Translations under genes and position numbers: made by a program
Shown here: one piece after another, positions 1 through 8,073 of the stretch
Position numbering within the stretch: the stretch's first letter is position 1
Layout: each line of letters starts with the position of its first letter
Assembly (NCBI GenBank): GCA_043779285.1
Contig: JAYWEL010000122.1
Span: 1-10,931, forward strand
Source: MGR-bin208 sp043779285
Lineage (GTDB): Bacteria; Bacteroidota; Bacteroidia; Chitinophagales; Chitinophagaceae
Direction: 5' to 3'
Length of the DNA stretch: 10,931 nt
The notes under the pieces: generated by a model
Told to the model about the DNA's origin: nothing
Databases searched by the model: none
Seen by the model: the letters and a program-made list of their open reading frames with translations, nothing else

Positions 1-3000
1 ATGGGATTTATTGATATATTTTCAGTTTCTGATTTGATGTGTTGAAAATAATGCGATTGATTGTATCCAAGATCACTATTTGAAATAAAAATAAATGATG
101 AACTATTCCAGGCAGGCAACCCGGTTGCTGGTATAAAAGCCACCCGCCAATAGTAAACCCTGTTATCTACAAAACTGATTCCCGGATTAAATTCTAAAAG
201 TCCACCAACTGAATTTATGGTCTGCGTGATTTTTGACGGTGAGTTGAATAATTCTGTAGTATCCATTTCCATTCTATACTGCTTGATGGTACTAAAAGGA
301 TTTGCAGTAGATGCAGTCAGTTTTATTCCCTGTTTATTGATGATGGCAAAATTTGATGGATAAACAGGCCTGGCTTCGTCTTCATAAATAATGATGGTCT
401 TGGTAATGGAGTTATTGGTTTCAAAAAGTTCGTCTACCGCATTATTTGCATCTACTGTTATGGTAATTTTATTGGTTCCTTTATCCCTGTTCCTGTCAAC
501 CGCAATTGTATAAGACAAAGAATCGATATATCTGATACCCGGAATGGTATCACTGAAAAGAATGGCTATGCTTGCATCTGGATATTGACGCTTCACTTCC
601 ACAACAATTTTCTTATTTATTGCCTTGCCAATATTCATGAATTTGGCATCTACTTTAAAATTGGCATCTGCAATGGAAACAAAATTGGGAGATACTTTTA
701 CCAATTGATCTTCGATGACATAATCCGGTTTTTTCTGTGGATTCACAACCAATGCCGGATCGCCATGTATGGCCAATTGTTCAACATGAAACCGGGCAAA
801 ATAATCAGCTTGCGAAGCTATGTTAAACACCTGAACGATGGTTTCTTTCATTATTTCGCCAAACGACTTTCCATACTGACTGTTAGCAAATGCCTTGTAT
901 GCATTGGTATTTATCAGATTAAGATAATGTACAATACCAAAATGTGTACTGGCCAAAAATGCAATGGAGCCCCGATCCTGTGCCAAAACCCATTGTTCAG
1001 ACAGCGTTTCTTTAACCTGTAACCTGGCCAGATTGAAATTATAAAAATTCCCGGCATTACATCCTAAAGCAATAAAGAATGGGTACTTTCCCGGATTATT
1101 ATAATTAACTGGATTATCAATATTATATTCAAAAGTAGTAGCAGATGAATGACCAAAATAGGTCATCAGGTTAATGCCTTCAGCAAACAAATTATTTAAT
1201 TCGGTACTCTTTAAAAGGTCCACTGAATTGGGTGTGCCTTTAGCAAATAAATGAACTTTTGCACCATAGAAAGTATCGATGGCTATTATCTTGTAATTCT
1301 GCATGTAATTATAAAGTATAGTACCCAATGTTAAATCACTGGCACCAACTATATGCACTATGTTTTTCATCCAGGCCTTATCCTGAATTAATGGCGAAGG
1401 ACTTGCCTGAACAGCTTCGAAATCTTTTACTTTTTTTAAATAAATGGCAACCTCGGAAGCATTGATAACTGATAACCGGCCAATAGGAATTAAAGGCATA
1501 CTCGTACCCGGTACTGATGTAAATAAATTATCGGATGCCGGAGAACCAAACGTTGGAACCATTCCCAGTATTTCCACATTCGGATTCGATTCATTATACC
1601 GGTAATTGACATAGGTAACACCTTTGCCAATTAAGAAAACATTTTTTACCGGTTTTAAAAAATTTGTATTGGCATATAAAATAAAATTCCGAATGGCTGA
1701 AGGATGTTTTTTAATACCAAATGCAAACTGATCTACTAATTCATCGATCAGATATGTTTTTGCAATATGGCTTCCACCCGTTACAGAACTTCTGTAAGCC
1801 CGATATTCTTCTACCGGATTTGTTCCATTAGCACCCGCAAAAAGATTGGGATGCGAAATGATCAGATAATCTCCCTGGTTTGCAACAGTTGTATAATTAA
1901 TAAAATTCCTTCTGGTGAAAGAATTGACCGAATTGATATTTGAAACTTCCTGACCTACCAAAACAAGATTCCGCTCTACAGCAGATGGATCTAGCTTAAC
2001 TTTTATTAAACCCAAGTTGGACGTATCGGCTACATACCTTTTCCCATTGCTGATATCATATAAAACAGGTTTTGCAATACCATATTTAAGTCCGGTAATT
2101 TCTAAATAGTTGCCGGCTATATTTGCCGGAAGTTTAAAAAAGAAATTCCGCTCTCCTCCAAAATTAAATTGCCGGGAATACTCCAATTCATATTGAGCGA
2201 CAGCTATTCTATCATTAGGTTCTGCGGTTCTATTTATTATATTGACCAGCACATTACTGCTAATAATAGTACTAAGAGCAATTGTATTATCCACTTTTGT
2301 ATAATCAAAATAATCCAACGGATTATTAGCCACTGTATCCCCATTGATAACTACGCTAAGAAACCGCGTATTATTCGCATTGCCGGATGAATTAATTCTA
2401 AATCGGGGTGCCGGACCAGAACTGTTTACAAATAAATTATTGTGTACAATTGACCGTGTTTGACCCCCTCCCAGATCATTCGAAGCAAATCCTTCGCCTT
2501 TATCATAAGCAGATGAATACACATACTCGCCAACAACAGAAGCATAACCACTATTAATTCTTTCCCGAAAATAATTACCTAATACATGGGTAAAATAAGT
2601 GTCCGGTAATAACGTATTGCCAGCAATATTATTTGTGGCGGGTCTAAGTCTTAAATTTTGAGTAACTGTGGTATTAACCGTTAAAAAAAATGCTGCGGTA
2701 TCTGTTTGCAGGCTCCACTTTTTATTTAACTGATAATCGGGAATAACAAATAATTCATTATCCGGAATACCATCATTCATTTCTCCCCAAAATTCTATAT
2801 AATCATTAACCCCCATTACTCCAGTTGAAATCGTAGTATAGATCGGTACCTGTTTACCATTTCGCCACAACTGAAACTGATCTGCAGAAGTAGAGCCAAT
2901 GCCTAATGAAGAAAGTGATGACTGGCTGATGCGGTATAATCCAGTTGTTGATACCTTGAACTTAAAATAGGTTTTTGAATAATCAATCCATGCATTATTA

Positions 3001-3068
3001 AAACTCTGCGCAACCGTGATTGTTGATAGCGTAATAAAAATTAATATGGATAATAAAACTCTTTTCAT
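1..3068 (-). CDS. C25 (gingipain-type) peptidase, PorU2-like T9SS protein, C-terminus beyond window
   Basis: I read this frame codon by codon from the ATG at 3066-3068 to the left edge: 1022 codons with no stop, so the C-terminus is missing. Residues 1-21 are a Sec signal peptide (MKRVLLS start, hydrophobic core, cut after VAQ). Residues 22-400 are a beta-rich N-terminal region with a WIDYSKTYFKFKV motif near its start. Residues about 400-775 are the peptidase C25 domain. The probable catalytic His is H640 in YFGHSSATTF, the probable catalytic Cys is C670 in ALGCNAGNF, and the domain ends at HGDPAL (768-773). Residues about 781-890 resemble a CARDB domain, ending VDELFETNN, and an Ig/Fn3-like region follows. 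Classical PorU sortases carry a TATCEF-type cysteine motif; the GHSSA/GCNAGN pair fits the group annotated PorU2. PorU-type enzymes remove C-terminal signals of T9SS cargo and attach the proteins to the cell surface; the same role here is inferred. It follows the PorV-like gene by 29 bases, so co-transcription is likely. Confidence 0.88.
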   Translation of the reverse strand, partial: MKRVLLSILIFITLSTITVAQSFNNAWIDYSKTYFKFKVSTTGLYRISQSSLSSLGIGSTSADQFQLWRNGKQVPIYTTISTGVMGVNDYIEFWGEMNDGIPDNELFVIPDYQLNKKWSLQTDTAAFFLTVNTTVTQNLRLRPATNNIAGNTLLPDTYFTHVLGNYFRERINSGYASVVGEYVYSSAYDKGEGFASNDLGGGQTRSIVHNNLFVNSSGPAPRFRINSSGNANNTRFLSVVINGDTVANNPLDYFDYTKVDNTIALSTIISSNVLVNIINRTAEPNDRIAVAQYELEYSRQFNFGGERNFFFKLPANIAGNYLEITGLKYGIAKPVLYDISNGKRYVADTSNLGLIKVKLDPSAVERNLVLVGQEVSNINSVNSFTRRNFINYTTVANQGDYLIISHPNLFAGANGTNPVEEYRAYRSSVTGGSHIAKTYLIDELVDQFAFGIKKHPSAIRNFILYANTNFLKPVKNVFLIGKGVTYVNYRYNESNPNVEILGMVPTFGSPASDNLFTSVPGTSMPLIPIGRLSVINASEVAIYLKKVKDFEAVQASPSPLIQDKAWMKNIVHIVGASDLTLGTILYNYMQNYKIIAIDTFYGAKVHLFAKGTPNSVDLLKSTELNNLFAEGINLMTYFGHSSATTFEYNIDNPVNYNNPGKYPFFIALGCNAGNFYNFNLARLQVKETLSEQWVLAQDRGSIAFLASTHFGIVHYLNLINTNAYKAFANSQYGKSFGEIMKETIVQVFNIASQADYFARFHVEQLAIHGDPALVVNPQKKPDYVIEDQLVKVSPNFVSIADANFKVDAKFMNIGKAINKKIVVEVKRQYPDASIAILFSDTIPGIRYIDSLSYTIAVDRNRDKGTNKITITVDANNAVDELFETNNSITKTIIIYEDEARPVYPSNFAIINKQGIKLTASTANPFSTIKQYRMEMDTTELFNSPSKITQTINSVGGLLEFNPGISFVDNRVYYWRVAFIPATGLPAWNSSSFIFISNSDLGYNQSHYFQHIKSETENISINP

Positions 3069-3097
3069 GTAAAACTTTTTGTCAGGGATTCGAACCA

Positions 3098-4204
3098 TTA
3101 TTTTTTCTTTTCATTTGACATATTTATTTTCAAAGAAAAAACATGTGTGAATAATGGATTTGATTGATTGGCCAGATTGGTAAATGCATAATCAATGCTT
3201 AGGTTTGAAATCTTAAAACCTGCACCGGCTGCCGGCTGATAAATCCAAACTTTTTTCTGATTCACCGTATCGCCATCTGCCAGTGCCTGTTGAAAATTAT
3301 TTACACCCGCTCTCAGAAAAAACACATTATTCATATTTAATTCAAATCCTATTTTAGGGTCTGCTGAAACGGGAGCAGCACTTATCAGGGTATTTCTTTG
3401 GCCATCAAATGTCAAGTCAAAATTTGCTTCAGCCAATAAACTCATTTTCTTACTTAATGTAAAATCACGGGCAATACCCAGAACCAACCTTGGTGCTGTA
3501 AGTTCTGTAGACTTCACCGGTATTTCATTATTCGTCAGGTAAAGAACTTCTTTTTCTTTTTCTGTAAAATTAAATGCCCAGGCATTGAAGGTTGTTGTAA
3601 TATCACGGGCTACAATTCCAAATCGCCAATTATTATGCATTATCTGTAAACCCGCATCCATCCCAAATCCCCATGACTTGGCAAATTTGCCTACATTTCG
3701 ATGAATCACTTTCGCATTAACCCCAAAATGAACATTTTTTTTTTCACTTTCTTTTAGTTTTTGTGCAAAAGAAAGCAGGAATCCATAATCGGCCGATGAA
3801 AATGCTTTGATATTATTGTAGTTAATTGACCCATCCGGTTCAACAAGGAACAGCGTATTCATGATATCGTCAACAGCAAAACGCAAAGCGGTGAGTCCGA
3901 TGGTTCTTTTATTATTGGCCAAAGGAAAAGCAATACTCGCATAATCGTATTTACCTATACCGGCAAAATATTCGGCATGCATCAAATTCAGATTGGGATG
4001 ATCTTTTACACCCACCAATCCTGCAGGATTCCAATAACCGGCAGTACCATCCATAACAGAAGCCACCTGTGAACCTCCCATAGATAACCCTCTGGCACCT
4101 GCACCGATATTTAAAAACTCATTCGAATACTTTCGGAATTGAGTGAACCCGCAAATACAAATTAGATTCAGGATAAGGGCCAGAAAAAATCTAGTTAATG
4201 TCAT
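3098..4204 (-). CDS. PorV/PorQ-family outer-membrane beta-barrel protein
   Basis: The protein has 368 residues when started at the ATG at 4202-4204. The frame stays open to a TTG at 4219, but the ATG gives a clean signal peptide (MTLTRFFLALILNLICICGF, residues 1-20), and TTG starts are unusual in this phylum. Just after the signal comes the family hallmark at residues 32-63, with IGAGARGLSMGG followed by GYWNPAGL. This motif is typical of PorV/PorQ-like proteins with a FadL-like barrel. The remainder alternates polar and hydrophobic residues and is rich in aromatics, as expected for beta strands, and it ends in a strand followed by a short Lys-rich tail. PorV is the T9SS outer-membrane shuttle that hands cargo to the PorU sortase. 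A gene for a C25 peptidase lies directly downstream, which supports a T9SS role. The sequence does not decide between PorV proper, PorQ and a further paralogue, so no symbol is given. Confidence 0.85.
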   Translation of the reverse strand: MTLTRFFLALILNLICICGFTQFRKYSNEFLNIGAGARGLSMGGSQVASVMDGTAGYWNPAGLVGVKDHPNLNLMHAEYFAGIGKYDYASIAFPLANNKRTIGLTALRFAVDDIMNTLFLVEPDGSINYNNIKAFSSADYGFLLSFAQKLKESEKKNVHFGVNAKVIHRNVGKFAKSWGFGMDAGLQIMHNNWRFGIVARDITTTFNAWAFNFTEKEKEVLYLTNNEIPVKSTELTAPRLVLGIARDFTLSKKMSLLAEANFDLTFDGQRNTLISAAPVSADPKIGFELNMNNVFFLRAGVNNFQQALADGDTVNQKKVWIYQPAAGAGFKISNLSIDYAFTNLANQSNPLFTHVFSLKINMSNEKKK

Positions 4205-4379
4205 TAATAAAATTTTCAAATAAGATATTGATTATGGCTTTTTCTGTTTTATATGATTAGTTCAAAATAACCAGACAGGTATAAAAATACATAGATATAT
4301 CTGATTAAAAAACTATTGAATATTAACGGAATAAGCATAAAATTATTGCTTATAATCCCCTCCAGACCCATTTCTGGAT

Positions 4380-4387
4380 TACATTTG
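4380..4387 (+). promoter_or_regulatory. candidate Bacteroidota -7 element for tyrS
   Basis: TACATTTG matches the Bacteroidota -7 consensus TAnnTTTG exactly and lies 18 bases before the tyrS ATG, which would give a very short leader. I see no good -33 TTTG at the usual distance. A 6-bp inverted repeat (TCCAGA at 4361-4366, TCTGGA at 4373-4378) sits just upstream. The DNA is AT-rich, so a chance match is possible. Confidence 0.35.
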
Positions 4388-4405
4388 CTGAAACCTTTGA
4401 TACAA

Positions 4406-5689
4406 ATGAATCTGATTGAAGAATTACAATGGCGTGGCATGATTCAGGACATCATGCCAGGCACCGAAGAACAACTGCAAAAAGAAATGACCAGCGGCTA
4501 TGTTGGCTTCGATCCTACGGCTGACAGTCTGCATATTGGCAACCTGGTTCCAATTGTTCTATTAGTACGATTACAAAAAGCCGGTCACAAACCGATTGCA
4601 TTGATTGGAGGTGCTACCGGAATGGTTGGTGACCCCAGTGGAAAAACTGAAGAACGTAGTTTATTGAATGAAGAAACCTTAGAAAAAAACCAGGCAGGCG
4701 TTAAAAAACAGCTTGAAAAATTTCTTAACTTTGATAGTTCTTTGCCCAACGCTGCAGAGATGGTCAATAATTATGACTGGTTTAAAAATTTCAATTTTCT
4801 GGATTTTATCCGTGATATTGGTAAACATATTACCGTCAATTATATGATGGCGAAGGATAGTGTAAAAAACAGAATTAGTGGCGATACCGGAATGAGTTTC
4901 ACCGAGTTCAGTTATCAATTGGTTCAGGGTTATGATTTTCTTTGGCTATATCAAAACAAAAATTGTAAGCTGCAGATGGGTGGCAGCGACCAATGGGGCA
5001 ATATTGTTACTGGTACGGAATTAATCAGAAGAAAAGTTTCCGGTGAGGCTTTCGCATTTACCTGCCCGTTAATAAAAAAAGCAGATGGCGGGAAATTTGG
5101 AAAAACTGAAAAAGGAAATATTTGGTTAGATCCGGAAAAAACATCGCCGTATCAATTCTATCAGTTTTGGTTAAACGCCGGTGATGATGATGCAGAATCC
5201 TGGATAAAGACATTCACTTTTTTATCAAAAAATGAAATTGATTTACTTATTGCAAAACATCAGGAGGCTCCACACATACGGTCTTTACAAAAATGCCTTG
5301 CCGAAGAATTAACTTGTTTTGTACATAGTAAGGAAGATTTTGAATTTGCCTTGAAAGCTTCCGAAATATTATTCAATAACGATACGGCAGAAATCTTAAA
5401 TAGTTTGAATGAAAATCAATTGATGCAGGTTTTGGATGCGGTACCTGCACATGAATTTTCGAAAGCACAAATCACTCAATCCGTAGATATTGTAAGCCTT
5501 TTGGCTGACAGTAAAATATTCCCCAGCAAAGGTGAAGCCCGAAAAACGGTACAAGCCGGTGGAGTGTCAATAAATAAAATAAAGATTGAATCAATAGATG
5601 AGACTATTGACACAAGCAGATTGATGCACGGAAAATATTTGTTGGTTCAAAAAGGGAAAAAGAATTACTACCTAATCAAAGTAGTTTAA
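4406..5689 (+). CDS. tyrS: tyrosyl-tRNA synthetase
   Basis: This is a 427-residue class I aminoacyl-tRNA synthetase, the normal bacterial TyrRS length. It charges tRNA-Tyr with tyrosine using ATP in the cytoplasm. The Rossmann catalytic domain shows YVGFDPTADSLHIGN at residues 32-46 (HIGN is the HIGH motif), the GDPSGKTEER loop at 75-84, the tyrosine-pocket segment SYQLVQGYDF at 169-178, GGSDQWGNI at 192-200, and KFGKT at 230-234 as the KMSKS-type loop. The C-terminal 70 residues or so (about 355-427) form an S4 RNA-binding domain with the pattern SKGEARKTVQAGGVSIN. The frame extends upstream to a TTG at 4316, but homologues begin MNLIEEL.WRGM, which puts the real start at the ATG at 4406 (residue 31 of the longer frame). 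The gene stands alone, divergent from porV and convergent with cyanophycinase, and a hairpin terminator begins one base after its stop. Confidence 0.97.
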   Translation: MNLIEELQWRGMIQDIMPGTEEQLQKEMTSGYVGFDPTADSLHIGNLVPIVLLVRLQKAGHKPIALIGGATGMVGDPSGKTEERSLLNEETLEKNQAGVKKQLEKFLNFDSSLPNAAEMVNNYDWFKNFNFLDFIRDIGKHITVNYMMAKDSVKNRISGDTGMSFTEFSYQLVQGYDFLWLYQNKNCKLQMGGSDQWGNIVTGTELIRRKVSGEAFAFTCPLIKKADGGKFGKTEKGNIWLDPEKTSPYQFYQFWLNAGDDDAESWIKTFTFLSKNEIDLLIAKHQEAPHIRSLQKCLAEELTCFVHSKEDFEFALKASEILFNNDTAEILNSLNENQLMQVLDAVPAHEFSKAQITQSVDIVSLLADSKIFPSKGEARKTVQAGGVSINKIKIESIDETIDTSRLMHGKYLLVQKGKKNYYLIKVV

Positions 5690-5726
5690 AATAAAAAATC
5701 GGATGATGTAAATCCGGTTTTTTATT
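5690..5726. terminator. bidirectional intrinsic terminator between tyrS and cyanophycinase
   Basis: The left arm 5690-5704 (AATAAAAAATCGGAT) pairs with the right arm 5712-5726 (ATCCGGTTTTTTATT) over 15 bp with a single G-T wobble, around the 7-base loop GATGTAA. The outer pairs are an A run facing a T run, so transcripts from either strand form a hairpin with a U-rich 3' side. It begins one base after the tyrS stop and lies 21 bases beyond the end of the convergent cyanophycinase gene, so it can serve both. Confidence 0.85.
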
Positions 5727-5747
5727 GTACAGATTTATTTACATTAA

Positions 5748-6641
5748 TCAATCTGTATGAACCTGTTTTTCAATAACAGATCCAATGAAAGATTCACGTA
5801 AAAATTTTCTTTCTTTTACCAGATATCCATTGCCGTGTTCGCAGAAATGCACTTTCAAATTTTGAATACTGATGGGGTTTCCTTCTGGTATATCGGCGAT
5901 ATTAGAATGTAAAATTTCATGTCCGTCAACAATCATTACCAACCCACTACCAATCGCTTCCATCTTATTTCCATCTACAATCAACATACCGGTATCTTCT
6001 CCCAAACCAATACCAATACAGGATGGATTTGAAGCTACTGCTTGAGCCAATCTTCCAAAACGTCCTCGTTTTTCAAAGTGAGAATCGAAAATCACTTTAT
6101 CCATGAACCCTAAGCCTGTCGTAATTTTTACTTCACCTTTCAAATGAGCACGGGTTGCATTTCCTTCATAGATCATGGTATTGCTCATGGCCATGGCGCC
6201 GGCCGATGTTCCTGCAATAATGAACGTTTCATCTTGATAACGATCATGAATAACTTGCAAGAAATCAGTTCCACCAAATGTCGCACTTAACCTTAATTGA
6301 TTACCACCACTGAACATCACTGCATCGCAGTTTCTGATACGGTCAAGATAATCCGGTTTGTTTGCATCTTCCCTATTGCGGATATGCATTACGCCTACAT
6401 TGGTACAAGCAATTTTACCAAATGCATCCAGATAATTATTTCCCACTTCATTAGGAATCATAGAAGCCGTTGTGATGACTTCTATTCTGGCAGAAGGGCC
6501 TCCTGCTTCTTCTACAAAACGGCTAAGAATACCCAATTCAAAAAAGTTCAGATTGTTCCGGTAAATCTCCCCTTTTTCCAGGTCCGTTCCCTTGTCTTCA
6601 GCTCCACCAATTGCAATAAGTTTTCCTTTAGGATGCGACAT
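5748..6641 (-). CDS. cphB: cyanophycinase (peptidase family S51)
   Basis: The product has 297 residues and no signal peptide. Cyanophycinases cleave the storage polymer cyanophycin (poly-Asp with Arg side chains) into beta-Asp-Arg dipeptides. Family S51 hallmarks are clear: IAIGGAEDK near the N-terminus (9-17), FSGGNQLRL (110-118), the nucleophile elbow IAGTSAGAMAMS with Ser146, DSHFEKRGRFGRL (186-198) with His188, and GLGEDTG with Glu215. Aligned from memory to Synechocystis CphB, the spacing Gln101/Ser132/His174/Glu201 is reproduced exactly at 115/146/188/215, and the pocket residues Asp172, Arg178, Arg180 and Arg183 map to D186, R192, R194 and R197. Only the equivalent of Gln173 differs (Ser187). 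No cyanophycin synthetase (cphA) lies in the window. The upstream neighbour is an aminotransferase 81 bases away, and two -7 promoter candidates lie in that gap. Length and catalytic set point to an active enzyme; a related S51 dipeptidase is less likely. Confidence 0.92.
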   Translation of the reverse strand: MSHPKGKLIAIGGAEDKGTDLEKGEIYRNNLNFFELGILSRFVEEAGGPSARIEVITTASMIPNEVGNNYLDAFGKIACTNVGVMHIRNREDANKPDYLDRIRNCDAVMFSGGNQLRLSATFGGTDFLQVIHDRYQDETFIIAGTSAGAMAMSNTMIYEGNATRAHLKGEVKITTGLGFMDKVIFDSHFEKRGRFGRLAQAVASNPSCIGIGLGEDTGMLIVDGNKMEAIGSGLVMIVDGHEILHSNIADIPEGNPISIQNLKVHFCEHGNGYLVKERKFLRESFIGSVIEKQVHTD

Positions 6642-6661
6642 GTAATCGATTTTCGTTGATG

Positions 6662-6680
6662 CAAATTTAGAACAAAACTA
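6662..6680 (-). promoter_or_regulatory. two candidate -7 elements upstream of cyanophycinase
   Basis: On the minus strand this stretch contains TAGTTTTG (6673-6680) and TAAATTTG (6662-6669), both exact matches to TAnnTTTG. They lie 31 and 20 bases upstream of the cyanophycinase ATG. No convincing -33 TTTG is placed for either. Two matches in an 81-base gap suggest that this gene is transcribed from its own start and not only by read-through from the aminotransferase. Confidence 0.4.
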
Positions 6681-6722
6681 ACTAACCTCTTATTTCAGGT
6701 AAATCTTATCTTTTTAATTTAA

Positions 6723-8018
6723 TTAAGTTTTTACAAATTCTTTTATCGCAGTTACCAATACATCCAGGTCTTTGGTAGTTGTATATACATTGGGCGTAAT
6801 GCGTACTCCCTTGATATTCTCCCATTCAATAGAAACCGTGTGTATCTTATATTTATTCATTAAAAAAGAATCCAGTTCAGAAGGCTTTTTATTTTTAATG
6901 GCTACATTTCCAATTGCACAACCCCATTCAGGTTTTAAGGACGTATTCAATACCACTTCAGGTAAATCTTTTACCCGTTCCATCCAGTAATTTTTCAGAT
7001 AATACAACCGCTTTTGTTTTCGTTCAATACCAATCATATCATGAAATTCCAATGCTTTATTGATTGCTTGTTCAATAAAGAATGGTCTTGTTCCCAGGTG
7101 TTCGAATTTCCTAATATCATTTTTTAATGGGTCATCAGAAGCAAAGAGCGGATACAGATCTTTGATCATATCTTTTTTTACATACATCAACCCGGTTCCA
7201 ATGGGAGCAAAAAGCCACTTGTGTAAACTGCTTGCAAAATAATCACACCCAAGATCCGGAATTTTAAAATCGAAATGAGCAAAACTATGCGCACCATCTA
7301 CCACAATTTTTATTCCCCGTTTTCTTGCTTCGTCTGCTATTTTCCTAACTGGTAAAATTTGTCCATTCCAGTTAATGATATGCGTAATGTTAACGGCTTT
7401 TGTTTTTGTTGTAAATGCATTTACATAACTGCTTACCAGATAGCTTTCATCTTCACTCGGCAAATCCAGGCTAATCCAAACTATTTTTATTCCATCCCTT
7501 ACCTCTCTTTGTTTCCATGCATTGATAATATTCGGATAATCTTGTTTTGCAACCACTACTTCATCTCCGGCTTTTAAAGTCAAGCCAAAAATGATGGTCT
7601 CCAATCCTTCGGATGCATTTCGGTTCATGGCAATTTCCTCTTCACTGCATCCGGCAACATCAGCTAATTTTTTACGCAGTTTTTCTCTCCCCATATCCAA
7701 TATTCGCCACATGTAATAACTGGGAGCTTCGTTGCTATAATCATAGTATCGTTTCATGGCTTCTTGTACCGATTTGGGTGCTGGAGAAACACCTCCATTA
7801 TTCAGATTGATAATAGTTGAAGAAACGGTAAACGATTGCTGAATATAATACCAGAAGTCTTCTTCGCTTGCCAAATCATCCGGTGAAATATTTTTGGCAT
7901 CGCTTAAGGCATGTTGCAGATTACGGCTCCATGCTGGCTTTGCAAAGGCAGATAAAAAAGCCGTACCGGAAATCAATCCGGTTTTTTGCAAAAAATTTCT
8001 TCGATTAAATGCTGTCAT
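6723..8018 (-). CDS. Tat-exported class-V PLP aminotransferase (cysteine desulfurase / isopenicillin N epimerase-like)
   Basis: The 431-residue protein starts at the ATG at 8016-8018. Residues 1-31 form a twin-arginine signal: NRRNFLQKTG, a hydrophobic stretch, then AKPAWS. The body is a fold-type I PLP enzyme of aminotransferase class V. It has the substrate-side motif NLNNGGVSPAP (71-81), RNASEGLETI (133-142) at the PLP-phosphate site, NITHIINWNGQILP (210-223), VVDGAHSFAHF (239-249) with Asp241 for the pyridine nitrogen and His244, and SSLHKWLFAPIG (263-274) with Lys267 as the Schiff-base lysine. GTRP (309-312) and GVRITPNVY (404-412) complete the class-V set. The nearest named relatives are isopenicillin N epimerases and cysteine desulfurases, but the substrate cannot be read from the sequence. 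A Tat signal implies folding with PLP before export to the periplasm. It follows ilvA by 55 bases; a weak -7-like TACATTTA lies in the gap, so operon membership is uncertain. Confidence 0.88.
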   Translation of the reverse strand: MTAFNRRNFLQKTGLISGTAFLSAFAKPAWSRNLQHALSDAKNISPDDLASEEDFWYYIQQSFTVSSTIINLNNGGVSPAPKSVQEAMKRYYDYSNEAPSYYMWRILDMGREKLRKKLADVAGCSEEEIAMNRNASEGLETIIFGLTLKAGDEVVVAKQDYPNIINAWKQREVRDGIKIVWISLDLPSEDESYLVSSYVNAFTTKTKAVNITHIINWNGQILPVRKIADEARKRGIKIVVDGAHSFAHFDFKIPDLGCDYFASSLHKWLFAPIGTGLMYVKKDMIKDLYPLFASDDPLKNDIRKFEHLGTRPFFIEQAINKALEFHDMIGIERKQKRLYYLKNYWMERVKDLPEVVLNTSLKPEWGCAIGNVAIKNKKPSELDSFLMNKYKIHTVSIEWENIKGVRITPNVYTTTKDLDVLVTAIKEFVKT

Positions 8019-8073
8019 GGTTCATTATTGTTACTTTAAATGTACACTAATGCATACTATCGCTTTTGAATTT

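Noticed and set aside
585..1022. A 145-codon plus-strand open frame, and another at 2169-2390
   Set aside because: Both lie antisense within the 1022-codon C25 peptidase frame, which has a signal peptide, catalytic motifs and family-like domains. The plus-strand products have biased, Ile/Asn/Cys-rich composition and no recognisable motif.
4353..4380. Inverted repeat before tyrS (TCCAGA/TCTGGA) as a possible operator or riboswitch
   Set aside because: Stems of only 5-6 bp with competing pairings (AATCC/GGATT). There is no conserved riboswitch or T-box core that I recognise, so it may be chance.
5711..5722. The string AATCCGGTT recurs at several places (about 722, 5711, 6351, 7976, 9621)
   Set aside because: Most copies lie in coding sequence in different frames and reflect the common CCGGAT codon pair read on the opposite strand. 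The flanks do not match, so it is not a repeat element.
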